64,000 nt of DNA. Origin: Thermaceae bacterium (GTDB lineage: Bacteria > Deinococcota > Deinococci > Deinococcales > Marinithermaceae). A program made the position numbers and the translations under genes. A model generated the notes under the pieces. It saw nothing but the letters and a program-made list of their open reading frames with translations, ran no database searches and was not told the DNA's origin. Within the stretch, counting starts at the first letter, position 1. Every line of letters begins with the position of its first letter. Shown here in pieces: positions 19,717 through 28,996 of this stretch. The stretch lies in NCBI GenBank assembly GCA_026984675.1, contig JALSRQ010000044.1, positions 1-64,000 on the forward strand, in the 5' to 3' direction.

Positions 19717-19796
19717 GTACGTCAGGATAGTTCAAAACTTAAACATTTTCAAGCCTTAAGAAGCGCGGCATAAATATCGGGTTTAAACTTAGCTTC

Positions 19797-20678
19797 ATGC
19801 AGGTGCGCGACTTCCTCGACGTCGACGCCCTCGACCCCGAAACCCTGGCGGCCCTGCTCGACCGGGCCGCCCGGCTCAAGGCCGAGCGCTACCGCGGCCG
19901 CGAGCTGGCCGGTCGGACCTGGGCACTGATCTTCGAAAAGCCCTCGCTGCGAACCCGCTCGACCCTGGAGATCGCCGTCTACGAGCTCGGCGGCCACCCG
20001 CTCTACCTCGATCAGAACGGGATCGGCCTCGGGGAGCGCGAGCCCGTCCGCGACGTGGCCCGAAACCTCGAGCGCTGGGTGGCCGGGATCGCCGCCCGGG
20101 TCCACGACCACGCCACCCTCGAGGCCCTGGCCGCGCACGCCGGGGTGCCGGTGGTCAACGCCCTCTCCGACCGGGCCCACCCCCTGCAGGCGATCGCCGA
20201 CCTGCTGACCTTGAGGGAGGCGTTCTTGGGCCTTGCGGGCCTCACCGTCGCCTGGGTGGGGGACGGGAACAACGTCCTCGCCTCCTTCGCCAAGGCGGCG
20301 GCGATGGCCGGGATCCGGGTGGTGGCCGCGATCCCCGAGGGCTACGACCCCCCCGAGCCCCTCCCGATCGAGATCGTCCGCGATCCCGAGGCGGCGGTGC
20401 GGGGGGCCGACGCGGTCTACACCGACGTCTGGGTCTCGATGGGGCAGGAGGCCGAGGCCGAGCGGCGCCGTGCCGACTTCGCCGGGTTCGCGGTGACCCC
20501 GGCGCTCTTCGAGCGGGCCAAGCCGACCGCCGCCTTCCTCCACTGCCTGCCGGCCCACTACGGCGAGGAGACCACCGAGGCGATGGTCGACCACCCCCGG
20601 AGCCGGGTCTTCGACCAGGCGGAAAACCGGCTCCACGCCGCCAAGGCGGTGCTGCTCTGGCTTACGGAGGGGACATGA
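19797..20678 (+). CDS. argF: Ornithine carbamoyltransferase
   Basis: EKPSLRTRSTLE, VHDHATLEALA, FLHCLPAHYGEE. Confidence 0.93.
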   Translation: MQVRDFLDVDALDPETLAALLDRAARLKAERYRGRELAGRTWALIFEKPSLRTRSTLEIAVYELGGHPLYLDQNGIGLGEREPVRDVARNLERWVAGIAARVHDHATLEALAAHAGVPVVNALSDRAHPLQAIADLLTLREAFLGLAGLTVAWVGDGNNVLASFAKAAAMAGIRVVAAIPEGYDPPEPLPIEIVRDPEAAVRGADAVYTDVWVSMGQEAEAERRRADFAGFAVTPALFERAKPTAAFLHCLPAHYGEETTEAMVDHPRSRVFDQAENRLHAAKAVLLWLTEGT

Positions 20679-21721
20679 TCCGAGCCGCGGTCGTGGGGGC
20701 CAGCGGCTACGGCGGGGCCGAGCTGATCCGGCTTCTAAAGGCCCACCCCGAGGTCAAGCTGGTGGGGCTCGCGAGCCGGGCCTACGCCGGCCGGCCGGCG
20801 ACCGCCGCCTGGCCGCAGCTCCTTTCGGCCCCCGACTTTTCCCCGGTGGAGGACGCGGTGGCCGGGGCCGAGGTGGTCTTCCTGGCCACCCCAAACGGGG
20901 TGGCGATGGATCTGGCCCCCCGGCTCCTTAAGGACGGCAAGCGGGTGATCGATCTCTCGGCCGACTTCCGGCTCGACCCCGCGGTCTTCGAGGCCTGGTA
21001 CGGCTTTCCCCACCGGGCCCCCGACCTCCTCAAGGAGGCCCGCTACGGCCTGGTGGAGCTCCACCGAAGGGAGCTCGCCGGCGCTCGACTGGTCGCCAAC
21101 CCGGGTTGCTACGTCACCGCCGCCACCCTGGCCCTGGCCCCGCTCTTCGCCGAGGGCCTGGCCGGCGAGGTGCTGCTCTCGGCCGCCAGCGGGGTCTCGG
21201 GCGCGGGCCGCGACGCGGAGGGAACGGCCTTCGCCGAGACCAACGAGGACTTCCGCCCCTACCGTCCGGCCGGCCGCCACCGCCACACCCCCGAGATCGA
21301 GCAGAACCTCGGCCGGGCGCGGGCCCAGGGGCGCTGGCTCAGGACCTGGGGCCCCGAGGACCCGGTGCGGCTCACCTTCGTCCCCCACCTGGCCCCGATG
21401 ACCCGGGGGATCCTGGTCACCGCCTTCGTGCGGCCGGTCCGGGAGCTAAAGGAGGCCGGTCTCCTGGAGCTCTACCGCGGCTTCTACGCCGACGAGCCGT
21501 TCGTCGCGGTTGGCGAGGGGCTGCCCCGCACCAAGGCGGTCTGCGGCGCCAACGCGGTGCGGATCGCCCTCCGGGCCGACGCCCGCACCGGCTGGTGGGT
21601 GGTCTTTTCGGCGATCGACAACCTGGTCAAGGGGGCGGCCGGCCAGGCGGTGCAGAACCTGAACGCGGTCTACCGCCTGAACGAGACCCATGGGCTCGCC
21701 CTCGAGGGCCTCTGGCCGTAG
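20675..21721 (+). CDS. argC: N-acetyl-gamma-glutamyl-phosphate reductase
   Basis: [31 protein letters not shown]. Confidence 0.95.
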   Translation: MIRAAVVGASGYGGAELIRLLKAHPEVKLVGLASRAYAGRPATAAWPQLLSAPDFSPVEDAVAGAEVVFLATPNGVAMDLAPRLLKDGKRVIDLSADFRLDPAVFEAWYGFPHRAPDLLKEARYGLVELHRRELAGARLVANPGCYVTAATLALAPLFAEGLAGEVLLSAASGVSGAGRDAEGTAFAETNEDFRPYRPAGRHRHTPEIEQNLGRARAQGRWLRTWGPEDPVRLTFVPHLAPMTRGILVTAFVRPVRELKEAGLLELYRGFYADEPFVAVGEGLPRTKAVCGANAVRIALRADARTGWWVVFSAIDNLVKGAAGQAVQNLNAVYRLNETHGLALEGLWP

Positions 21722-21732
21722 ACTATAGGGCC

Positions 21733-22875
21733 ATGGAGCTGCCGCTGGGATTTCTGGCCGGGGCCACCCGGGCCGGCCTCAAGCCCTCGGGGAACCCCGA
21801 CCTCGCCCTGCTCTACGGCGAGGGCCCCCTCGCCTGGGCCTACGTCGCCACCACCAACCGGGCCGCCGCCCCCTGCGTCCTTCGGGGGCGGCAGCGCCAC
21901 GCCTCGGAGGCGCCCCTGCGGGCCCTGGTGGTGAACGCCGGGAACGCCAACGCCGCCACCGGCGAGGCCGGGGTCGCCGCCGACCTCGGCATGGCCGAGC
22001 TCGCCGCCGAACGCCTGGGGGTCCGGCCCGACGAGGTGCTCACCGCCTCCACCGGGGTGATCGGGGTGCCCCTGCCGGTGGACCGGATCGCCGCCGCGCT
22101 GCCGGGGATCCGGCTGGGTTCGAGCCTCGAGCCCTTCGCCGAGGCGATCCTCACCACCGACACCCGCCCCAAGCTGGCCGAGGTCCCCCTGCCGGGGGGC
22201 GCCCGGGTGGTGGGGGTGGCCAAAGGGAGCGGCATGATCCACCCCAACATGGCGACGATGTTCGGCTTCCTCCTCACCGACGCCGCCCTCGACCAGGCCG
22301 AGCTGCGGGCCCGCTGGCCGGAGGTGGTGAACGCCACCTTTAACCAGGTCACGGTCGACGGCGATACCTCGACCAACGACATGGCGGCGATCTTCGCCAG
22401 CGGCGCCAAGGGCCGGGTGGAGCCGGGCTTCTTCTGGGAGGCGGTGACGGCGGTGGCCCGCGACCTGGCCCGCCAGATCGCCGCCGACGGCGAGGGGGCC
22501 ACCAAGCTGATCGAGGTGCGGGTGGTGGGGGCGGCGAGCCTTACGGACGCCCGGCGGGCGGCCCGGGCGGTGGCCGGCAGCCTCCTATGGAAGGCGGCGG
22601 TCTACGGCAACGACCCCAACTGGGGGCGGGTGCTCGCGGCCCTGGGGTACTCCGGCGCCCTCCTCGACCCCGCCCGGGTCCGGATCGAGCTCGAGGGCAT
22701 CCCCCTCTACGACGGCGCCCCCCTGCCCTTCGACCGCGAGGAGGCGGCGCGGGCGATGCAGCGGGCGGAGGTGCGGGTGCGCGCCGACCTCCGCCAGGGC
22801 GGCTTCGAGGCCGAGGCCTGGGGCTCGGATCTCACCGAGGGGTACGTCAAGATCAACGCCGAATACACGACGTAA
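21733..22875 (+). CDS. argJ: Bifunctional ornithine acetyltransferase/N-acetylglutamate synthase
   Basis: [20 protein letters not shown] autoprocessing motif. Confidence 0.95.
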   Translation: MELPLGFLAGATRAGLKPSGNPDLALLYGEGPLAWAYVATTNRAAAPCVLRGRQRHASEAPLRALVVNAGNANAATGEAGVAADLGMAELAAERLGVRPDEVLTASTGVIGVPLPVDRIAAALPGIRLGSSLEPFAEAILTTDTRPKLAEVPLPGGARVVGVAKGSGMIHPNMATMFGFLLTDAALDQAELRARWPEVVNATFNQVTVDGDTSTNDMAAIFASGAKGRVEPGFFWEAVTAVARDLARQIAADGEGATKLIEVRVVGAASLTDARRAARAVAGSLLWKAAVYGNDPNWGRVLAALGYSGALLDPARVRIELEGIPLYDGAPLPFDREEAARAMQRAEVRVRADLRQGGFEAEAWGSDLTEGYVKINAEYTT

Positions 22876-22939
22876 ACCCCTCCCGGTGGCAAACGTCCCC
22901 ATCCTCATGCTATTCTTAGGGGCGTAAGAAAGGGGCGTG

Positions 22940-23410
22940 ATGGCTATGAAGAAGGTTTTGGTGGCACTTTTTGCTTTCGCGGCGCTGGCTTTCGCCGGCC
23001 TAGGTTCGGCCCAGAAGTACGGCCTCTACAGCGGTTACCCCGGGGGCATCGGGGGGATGATCTTCTTTGATAACCTCCGCCTCAGCGTGGGCCTGCCCTT
23101 CTGGTACGGCTTCGGCATCGAGGGGGGCGTCGACATGATGCTGGGACAGGGCGCCCTCTCCAAGGAGCAACCCCTCAGCTATTACTACGGGGCCGGCGCC
23201 GACGCCGCCTTCTACGCCGGCTATCTGGGGTACAGCGCCTTCGGCTTCGACGTGCACGGCCTCGGCGGCATCGTCTACAAGTTCAGCGACAGCATGGGCT
23301 TCTTTGGCGAGGCCCTTTTGGGCGTGGGTTACGTGGGGGTGACCGGCTGCTCTGGCTGCAGCGGTTTCGGCCCCGCCTACGGGGCCAAGGTGGGCCTTTA
23401 CTTCTACTAA
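22940..23410 (+). CDS. Predicted secreted/outer-membrane beta-barrel-like hypothetical protein
   Basis: Signal peptide MKKVLVALFAFAALAFAGLGSAQ; glycine/aromatic-rich, terminal aromatic residues. Confidence 0.55.
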   Translation: MAMKKVLVALFAFAALAFAGLGSAQKYGLYSGYPGGIGGMIFFDNLRLSVGLPFWYGFGIEGGVDMMLGQGALSKEQPLSYYYGAGADAAFYAGYLGYSAFGFDVHGLGGIVYKFSDSMGFFGEALLGVGYVGVTGCSGCSGFGPAYGAKVGLYFY

Positions 23411-23434
23411 TCGGAACCTTTTAAGCTGAAGGGG

Positions 23435-24031
23435 ATGCGCTGGCGTCCCCTTCTTCTTTTGCCCCTGCTTCTCACCGCCTGCGCCGCCCGCTCCGACGAG
23501 ACCCCGCCGTTTTTGGGCATCACCCAGCCCGCCGGGGGGGCGGTGGCCAAGGGCCAGGCGGTGATCGTCGAGGGCTACGCCTTCGACGACACCGGGGTGG
23601 TGAGCGTTACCGCCGGGGGCACCGAGGTCCTGGCCAAGCCGGCCCGGGGCAAGAAGCTGGTCCGCTTCCGCTTTAAGCTCGAGGCCCCCAAGGCCGGCCG
23701 GGTTCGGGTCGAGGTCGTGGCCAAGGACGCCGCCGGCCACGCCCGCAGCCGCGAGCTCTCGCTGATCCTCGACCGCGCCGCCCCCAAGGTGAGGATCGAG
23801 CGGGTGGAGGACGCCGACGGGCGGCTCCGGATCGTTGGGGTGGCCACCGACGACGTCGAGGTCGACCGGGTGGTGGTGCGGTACGGCCGGACCTACAGCC
23901 GGCTCAACCTCCCCAAGGGAAAGACCGTGCGGTTTTTCGTCGAGGTGCCGGCCAGGGCCGCCAAGGTCATCGCGGTGGACGCCGTGGGGCGGCGCACCGA
24001 GGCCGCCGCCAAGGCCTTGACCGAGCCCTAG
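23435..24031 (+). CDS. Lipoprotein with bacterial Ig-like repeats
   Basis: MRWRPLLLLPLLLTACAARS lipobox; VTAGGTEVLAKP, KDAAGHARSRELSLILDRAAP pattern. Confidence 0.6.
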   Translation: MRWRPLLLLPLLLTACAARSDETPPFLGITQPAGGAVAKGQAVIVEGYAFDDTGVVSVTAGGTEVLAKPARGKKLVRFRFKLEAPKAGRVRVEVVAKDAAGHARSRELSLILDRAAPKVRIERVEDADGRLRIVGVATDDVEVDRVVVRYGRTYSRLNLPKGKTVRFFVEVPARAAKVIAVDAVGRRTEAAAKALTEP

Positions 24032-24059
24032 CCGCCCGCTAAGCTGGGGGGTGCTGGGC

Positions 24060-24136
<77 letters not shown>

Positions 24137-24152
24137 GGAAGAGAACGAGGAA

Positions 24153-24178
24153 AACCCCCGGTCTTCCGACCGGGGGTT
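24153..24178. terminator. Hairpin between tRNA-Ile and the convergent integrase
   Basis: AACCCCCGGT-cttccg-ACCGGGGGTT. Confidence 0.7.
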
Positions 24179-24206
24179 CCTCGCTTTTGACCACCATTTG
24201 ACCACC

Positions 24207-25331
24207 CTACTGGCAGTTCGGCCCGTCGGCGAGGCCCAAAATGTTTTGCACCGCCCGCTTCATCCGCTCGCGCTCGAGGTGGGTGTAGATGTCGAGGGTC
24301 AGGGCCACGGTGGTGTGCCCCAGCAGGCCGGAGACGGTCTTGGGGTCCACCCCCCGGGCAAGCGCCCGGGTGGCGAAGGTGTGGCGCAGGTCGTGGAAGC
24401 GGTACTCCGGCAGGCCCGCCTTCTTGAGCAGGTTCTTGTAGCCCCGCTCGAGGTTCCGGGGGTTAATCGGCGTCTCGGCGCCGGTCTCGGCGGGGAAGAC
24501 CCAGCCGCCGTAGAGACCGAGCCGTTCCAGCTCCACGCCCCAATCGAGGAGCACGTCGCGTAGGTCGGGCGGCAACGGCAGCACCCGCCGGCTCCCCGTG
24601 GTCTTGGGGTCGCCGACCACGACCTTGCCGTCGACCAGGGTGACGATGCGCTGGATGGCGAGCTCATCATGGTCAAAGTCCACGTCCTCCCAGCGCAGGC
24701 CGAGGACCTCGCCACGCCGGAGGCCCAGGGCCAGGGTGGCGTAGAGGATGGGATAGTAGCGGGTGCCCCTGGCCGCCTCGAGGAGCCGCTCCACCTCGTC
24801 CTGGCTGAGCGCCCTGGCCCGCCGGGTCTCCGGCCGTGTCTTGGGAAGCTCGGCAATTTCGGCGGGGGAGTGCTCCAGGTAGCCGTATCTCACCGCCTTG
24901 CGCAGCGCCGCCCGGAGGAAGGTGCGGACGTGGGCCAGGTGGCTGCGGCCGATCCGGGTGGAGAGGTCCTTGTAGAGAGCCTCGAGCTGGGCCACCTTGA
25001 TCTCGGCCAGGGGGTAGCGGCTCAGGGGCTCCAGGTGCTTGGCGTAGGTGCGGTAGCGGGCCAGGGTGTTGGGCCTGACCTCCCCCTCGCGGCTCTGCAG
25101 GTACCCCTGGATCCACTCGCCGAGCGTGATGGACCGACCGGCGTCCTCGGGGGCCTCCCGGCCGGCCTTGATCAGGAGCTCGGCGCGCTTTCTGAGTGCG
25201 TCTTCCCAGGTGCGCGCGTAGGCCACCAGGCGCCGGCGCCTGCCATCAGGGCCGCGAGGAGCCTCGACGCGGATCTCCCACCGCCCGTCCTGGCGGAGCC
25301 GGATTAGGCCTTCTCCCTTGCGGCGGGGCAT
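24207..25331 (-). CDS. int: Site-specific tyrosine recombinase (phage integrase)
   Basis: HDLRHTFATRALARG...LLGHTTVALTLDIYTH catalytic motif. Confidence 0.95.
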   Translation of the reverse strand: MPRRKGEGLIRLRQDGRWEIRVEAPRGPDGRRRRLVAYARTWEDALRKRAELLIKAGREAPEDAGRSITLGEWIQGYLQSREGEVRPNTLARYRTYAKHLEPLSRYPLAEIKVAQLEALYKDLSTRIGRSHLAHVRTFLRAALRKAVRYGYLEHSPAEIAELPKTRPETRRARALSQDEVERLLEAARGTRYYPILYATLALGLRRGEVLGLRWEDVDFDHDELAIQRIVTLVDGKVVVGDPKTTGSRRVLPLPPDLRDVLLDWGVELERLGLYGGWVFPAETGAETPINPRNLERGYKNLLKKAGLPEYRFHDLRHTFATRALARGVDPKTVSGLLGHTTVALTLDIYTHLERERMKRAVQNILGLADGPNCQ

Positions 25332-25342
25332 GGGTTAAGTAC

Positions 25343-25981
25343 TCAAGGCTTTGGGAAGGTTCTCGAAGCCTCCCAGTGCACTTGGAAATACTCTTTTTGT
25401 CCGCCGACATTTAACGCCAACAGCAAGGTTATTCCTTGCCCATTGTGAAGGGACCTGAACATCGGCATGACTACCCACTCAGTTCGCGAGTCGCTCCAAT
25501 AAATCAGATCACTCGGGGCCGCTAGGTCAGAAAGGATAGCGCCGGGAGGAATGATTGACGGAGGCGCAGGGCGATCCTTCTCAAGGAACTTTTGCCCCTT
25601 ATGCATTACCCTCGAGGCGCTCCCATCTGGCAGGACGATCGAACTGCTAGCCCAGATGATTTCGATGGGCTCTTTGGTCTTGTTTTTTAAGTCAAACTCT
25701 ATTTGCTTGGGGCCACCTTCGGCTATGCCACCTTTTTCGTCGGTGTAAATGACAACGTAATCGGGGACCAAGCTCGCGGCGAACGCAAAATCGCTGGTTT
25801 CAACAACCCAAGATGAGTATTTAGGTTTAACCTTGTAGGTTTCGCCTTTATATTTGGCAGTTGCCATCAGGTAGTCGTAAACATATTCTTTTGCCTTCGG
25901 ACGCGTCATCGTAGGCGCGCAGGCAGAGATAAGCAACAAGACCACAGCGCCGGCTGTCAGAACTCTTGTTTTAAGCTCCAT
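25343..25981 (-). CDS. Prophage-encoded lipoprotein of unknown function (candidate moron)
   Basis: Lipobox MELKTRVLTAGAVVLLLISACAPT; low-GC gene between int and repressor. Confidence 0.7.
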   Translation of the reverse strand: MELKTRVLTAGAVVLLLISACAPTMTRPKAKEYVYDYLMATAKYKGETYKVKPKYSSWVVETSDFAFAASLVPDYVVIYTDEKGGIAEGGPKQIEFDLKNKTKEPIEIIWASSSIVLPDGSASRVMHKGQKFLEKDRPAPPSIIPPGAILSDLAAPSDLIYWSDSRTEWVVMPMFRSLHNGQGITLLLALNVGGQKEYFQVHWEASRTFPKP

Positions 25982-25984
25982 CTC

Positions 25985-26701
25985 CTACCTCCTCACCTTC
26001 CTCGGGTCAAACCCCACGTGCACCACCACGCCCTGGACCTCCACCTGGTCCTCTGGGCTTACCACGATCGGGGGCACCTCGGGGTTCCAGGACTTGAGCA
26101 CCTGGTGGCCTCGACGCCGCTCGAGCTCCTTCAGGTACCCCACCCCCTTGCCCTTGAGCCAGGCGATCACCAGGTCGCCCGGGCGGGGCTCCAGATCGCG
26201 AGCGACCACCACAAAGGAGCCGGGCGGGATGGAGTAGGGGAGGTCCTCGCAGAACATGGAGTCGCCGTCCACCTCGAGGGCGTAGAGCCCGTAAGATCCG
26301 TAGCGCTCGACCACCTCGGAGGACACCTCGATCTCGCCCATCGGCTCGGCGTGGCTCGTGCCGCGACCCGCGGACACCACGCCGAGGAGGGGGACGGTGG
26401 TCATGGTGACTGGGCGAGCGCCCATGCGCTCGAGAGAGGCGCCGGGGAGCTCGATGCCGGTGGCGCGGGTGAACTCTTCGGGGGTCCAGCGAAGGGCGTT
26501 CAGTAGCGCATCCAAAGCTTCTTTGTCGCGTGCCCAGAGATACTTCACGGTCTTCTCCGTATCGCGCAAGAGCTCTTGCGATACCCAACCCTGCGAGCGC
26601 CCGACTCTCATACCAAGCTCCTTTTGGCTTAACCCTAGCTCATGCATCCGCCGACGGATGGCTATTCCAGGCTCTACCGACGCTTCTGCGGCCATCATCA
26701 T
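25985..26701 (-). CDS. Phage repressor: HTH plus S24 peptidase domain (CI/LexA-like)
   Basis: HELGLSQKELGMRVGRSQGWVSQ HTH; VVSAG putative cleavage site; EVDGDSM Ser and GYLKEL Lys. Confidence 0.9.
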   Translation of the reverse strand: MMMAAEASVEPGIAIRRRMHELGLSQKELGMRVGRSQGWVSQELLRDTEKTVKYLWARDKEALDALLNALRWTPEEFTRATGIELPGASLERMGARPVTMTTVPLLGVVSAGRGTSHAEPMGEIEVSSEVVERYGSYGLYALEVDGDSMFCEDLPYSIPPGSFVVVARDLEPRPGDLVIAWLKGKGVGYLKELERRRGHQVLKSWNPEVPPIVVSPEDQVEVQGVVVHVGFDPRKVRR

Positions 26702-26771
26702 TAGCCCCCCTTATGCGTGAGTATAAGTGAAACTATTGACAAGGGTGGTTTATCAGTCGTACTATTGAAGC
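26702..26771. promoter_or_regulatory. Divergent lysis/lysogeny control region
   Basis: Between S24 repressor and Cro-like gene; TTGAC...TACTAT on +; TATACT on -; ACTATTG repeated at 26732 and 26761. Confidence 0.7.
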
Positions 26772-26774
26772 GTG

Positions 26775-27002
26775 ATGCATGAAACTCCCGACGTGATCGG
26801 TGAGAAAATACGCCAGGCAAGGGAAAAGCTCGGCCTTAGCCAGGCGGAGCTGGCGAGCAAAGTGGGCGTCAGCCAAGCCGCAATCAGTCAGTTCGAGAAG
26901 GGCTCCGCGCGCCCGTCGTTGCTCGTGTTCATCCGGCTTTCTCGTGTGCTTGGGCTATCAATGGAGCAACTGATAACCGAGGAGGCCCCTCATGCCCAGT
27001 AG
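26775..27002 (+). CDS. Cro-like HTH transcriptional regulator
   Basis: IRQAREKLGLSQAELASKVGVSQAAISQFEKGSARPS. Confidence 0.9.
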   Translation: MHETPDVIGEKIRQAREKLGLSQAELASKVGVSQAAISQFEKGSARPSLLVFIRLSRVLGLSMEQLITEEAPHAQ

Positions 27003-27363
27003 CTACCTCGAGGCCCGCGAGCGCTACCGCGAGCTCCTGCGGAGGAAGGCCCGGCTCCAGCGGGAGCTCACCGAGCTCGAGGCCGACATCGCCGAGGCGC
27101 TAATCGAGATGCAGCGCCTGGCCGAGCAGAGCTACATCAACGCCGAGCAGGAAACGCTCACCCTGGCCGACGCCGCGAAACTGCTCAACGTCAGCTACCA
27201 CACCGTCTACCAGATGGCCAGGGAGGGTCGGATCCAAACGATCCGCTTCGGCCGCACCTACCGCGTGCCGAGGCGGGCCCTGCGCGATCTGATCGGCCGC
27301 AACGGGGGAAACCCCGAGACCAAAGCGGCGGCCGGGGTGAGGGCCCCGGCCAGAAAGGAGTGA
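26992..27363 (+). CDS. Excisionase-family DNA-binding (HTH) protein
   Basis: LTLADAAKLLNVSYHTVYQMAREGRIQTIRFGRTYRVPRRAL. Confidence 0.85.
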   Translation: MPSSYLEARERYRELLRRKARLQRELTELEADIAEALIEMQRLAEQSYINAEQETLTLADAAKLLNVSYHTVYQMAREGRIQTIRFGRTYRVPRRALRDLIGRNGGNPETKAAAGVRAPARKE

Positions 27364-27367
27364 TAGC

Positions 27368-27571
27368 GTGCCAGCTACCACTAACAGGATACAGCGGACA
27401 GAGGAGTTCCTGCGCGAGGAAATCGCCCGCCTAGCTGATGAGTTAGTCCGCATCGGCTGGGGCGGCATCCGTCCAGAGAGAAGCGAGGAGTACCGCCGCG
27501 TGGCTCGGCGGAAGTGGGAGCTTGAGCAGAAGCTCCTGCGGATCCGGGCAATGAGGGAGGTGGCGCGGTGA
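27368..27571 (+). CDS. Small phage hypothetical protein
   Basis: ORF in collinear early operon. Confidence 0.6.
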   Translation: MPATTNRIQRTEEFLREEIARLADELVRIGWGGIRPERSEEYRRVARRKWELEQKLLRIRAMREVAR

Positions 27572-27813
27572 TCCGCGACCTACCCCCCCTTGCCAAGTGG
27601 CGCCACGTCGTCACCTGCCCCGTCTGCGGCGGTGACGGCACGGTGGAGCTCCCCCTCTCCGAGGACCCGGCCGACACCCGGGATCACCGGTGCCCGATCT
27701 GCGAGGGCATCGGCCGGGTGTGGGTCCTGGTCTACGAGATCGAGGGCCTTCCGGGCCGGCGCCTGACCTGGGAGGTCGAGGACCCGGCCTACGAGGAGGT
27801 GGAGGATGCCTAA
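27568..27813 (+). CDS. Small zinc-finger-like phage protein
   Basis: CPVCGGDG...CPICEGIG, DnaJ-like CxxCxGxG pairs. Confidence 0.7.
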   Translation: MIRDLPPLAKWRHVVTCPVCGGDGTVELPLSEDPADTRDHRCPICEGIGRVWVLVYEIEGLPGRRLTWEVEDPAYEEVEDA

Positions 27814-27997
27814 CGCCCTCGGCTGGACCATCCGCGAGAAGTTTGTCGGCTACGAGGTCCTGATCTGGTCCGGGGCCGACGTGCTCTACCGGGGGCACGC
27901 GCGGACCCGGGCCCAGGCCGCCAGGCTCGCCGAGCACTGGCGAAAAAAGCTCCTGCCGGAGGCCTTCCGGCGGGAGGAGAAGGAGGTGGATGCATGA
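27806..27997 (+). CDS. Small phage hypothetical protein
   Basis: Overlapping collinear ORF. Confidence 0.55.
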   Translation: MPNALGWTIREKFVGYEVLIWSGADVLYRGHARTRAQAARLAEHWRKKLLPEAFRREEKEVDA

Positions 27998-28299
27998 TCG
28001 CCCGCGGCCTCGCCCTCATCGCCGGGATCAAGGCCCGGCGCCCAGACCGCATAGTCCGAACCGACCGCAAGCACCTAGCCCGGGCCCTCGAGGCCCGGCG
28101 CCAGGCCCCATCCGAGGCCGACCGGATCGCCGAGCGGCTTAGGGGCCTCGGCTACGAGGTGGCCTACGGCTGGGATCCCGACCTCGGGGACTACGCCGAG
28201 GTGCGTATCGAGGGTCGCCTGGTGGCCCTGGCCAACCGGTGCGGCTCGGTGGAGGCGTGTTTGCGGCAGGTTGCGGGGGAGCTGGGGGTGGGGGTGTGA
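27994..28299 (+). CDS. Phage hypothetical protein
   Basis: Overlapping ATGA junction with previous ORF. Confidence 0.6.
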   Translation: MIARGLALIAGIKARRPDRIVRTDRKHLARALEARRQAPSEADRIAERLRGLGYEVAYGWDPDLGDYAEVRIEGRLVALANRCGSVEACLRQVAGELGVGV

Positions 28300-28805
28300 A
28301 AACCGGGGAAATCCTCATTGAAGCGGCTCGCCGCATGAGTGCGGCTGGTGATCACCTCTTGGCCACGCTGCTGGTAGCTGTGTGGGCAGCCCATACAGCC
28401 CGTGAAGAAGGTGACGAGCGGGGGCGCCAAATGGCCCTCGTAAGCGCTCTTCAGTCGCTTGCCACCGAACGCGGCTACGAGTTCAGCCGGCACTTGACCC
28501 CAGCCCAACCCCAGGACCGGAGGCCAAGCAACATCGCTGCCGTTTTTCTCACTAAGAACGGGGAGATCTTCTTCGCCCCGCCCGGATCGGTAATTGAAAA
28601 GGGGTACTCCCCAGGGTTGGGAAACGTTGTTGAGCTGGGAACTCCAGACCAACGCTACGTCACCCTCGCCTATAACGTGGACGAACCGCATTGTCTCATT
28701 TCTGCAATGCTTGCCGATCTGTCCCGGCAGGCAAAAAGCGGAGTCGCATTCGCGGTACTCGACGTAGCAAAGCTCGCGCAGACCGGCCAGGGGGTTGAAG
28801 GGTGA
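28296..28805 (+). CDS. Phage hypothetical protein, lower GC
   Basis: GTG start overlapping previous stop; no recognised domain. Confidence 0.65.
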   Translation: MKTGEILIEAARRMSAAGDHLLATLLVAVWAAHTAREEGDERGRQMALVSALQSLATERGYEFSRHLTPAQPQDRRPSNIAAVFLTKNGEIFFAPPGSVIEKGYSPGLGNVVELGTPDQRYVTLAYNVDEPHCLISAMLADLSRQAKSGVAFAVLDVAKLAQTGQGVEG

Positions 28806-28993
28806 TCTCCCTCTGGCTCGCCGCCTTCATTGGCTTTGCATCCGGTTTTATCGGCCTCTTCGTTGCCGCCCTGCTCTGCGCCGCGGGGCGGAGCGAGGAC
28901 GCCCTCGAGGCCCGGGAGCGGGCGGGCCTCGAGCTGGAGCTGGACCCGCTCATGGAAAGCGAGGAGGCGGGCCGAAAGCCCGCCGGGAGGTGA
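28802..28993 (+). CDS. Small predicted membrane protein
   Basis: Single hydrophobic N-terminal segment ISLWLAAFIGFASGFIGLFVAALLCAAG. Confidence 0.55.
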   Translation: MISLWLAAFIGFASGFIGLFVAALLCAAGRSEDALEARERAGLELELDPLMESEEAGRKPAGR

Positions 28994-28996
28994 CTC

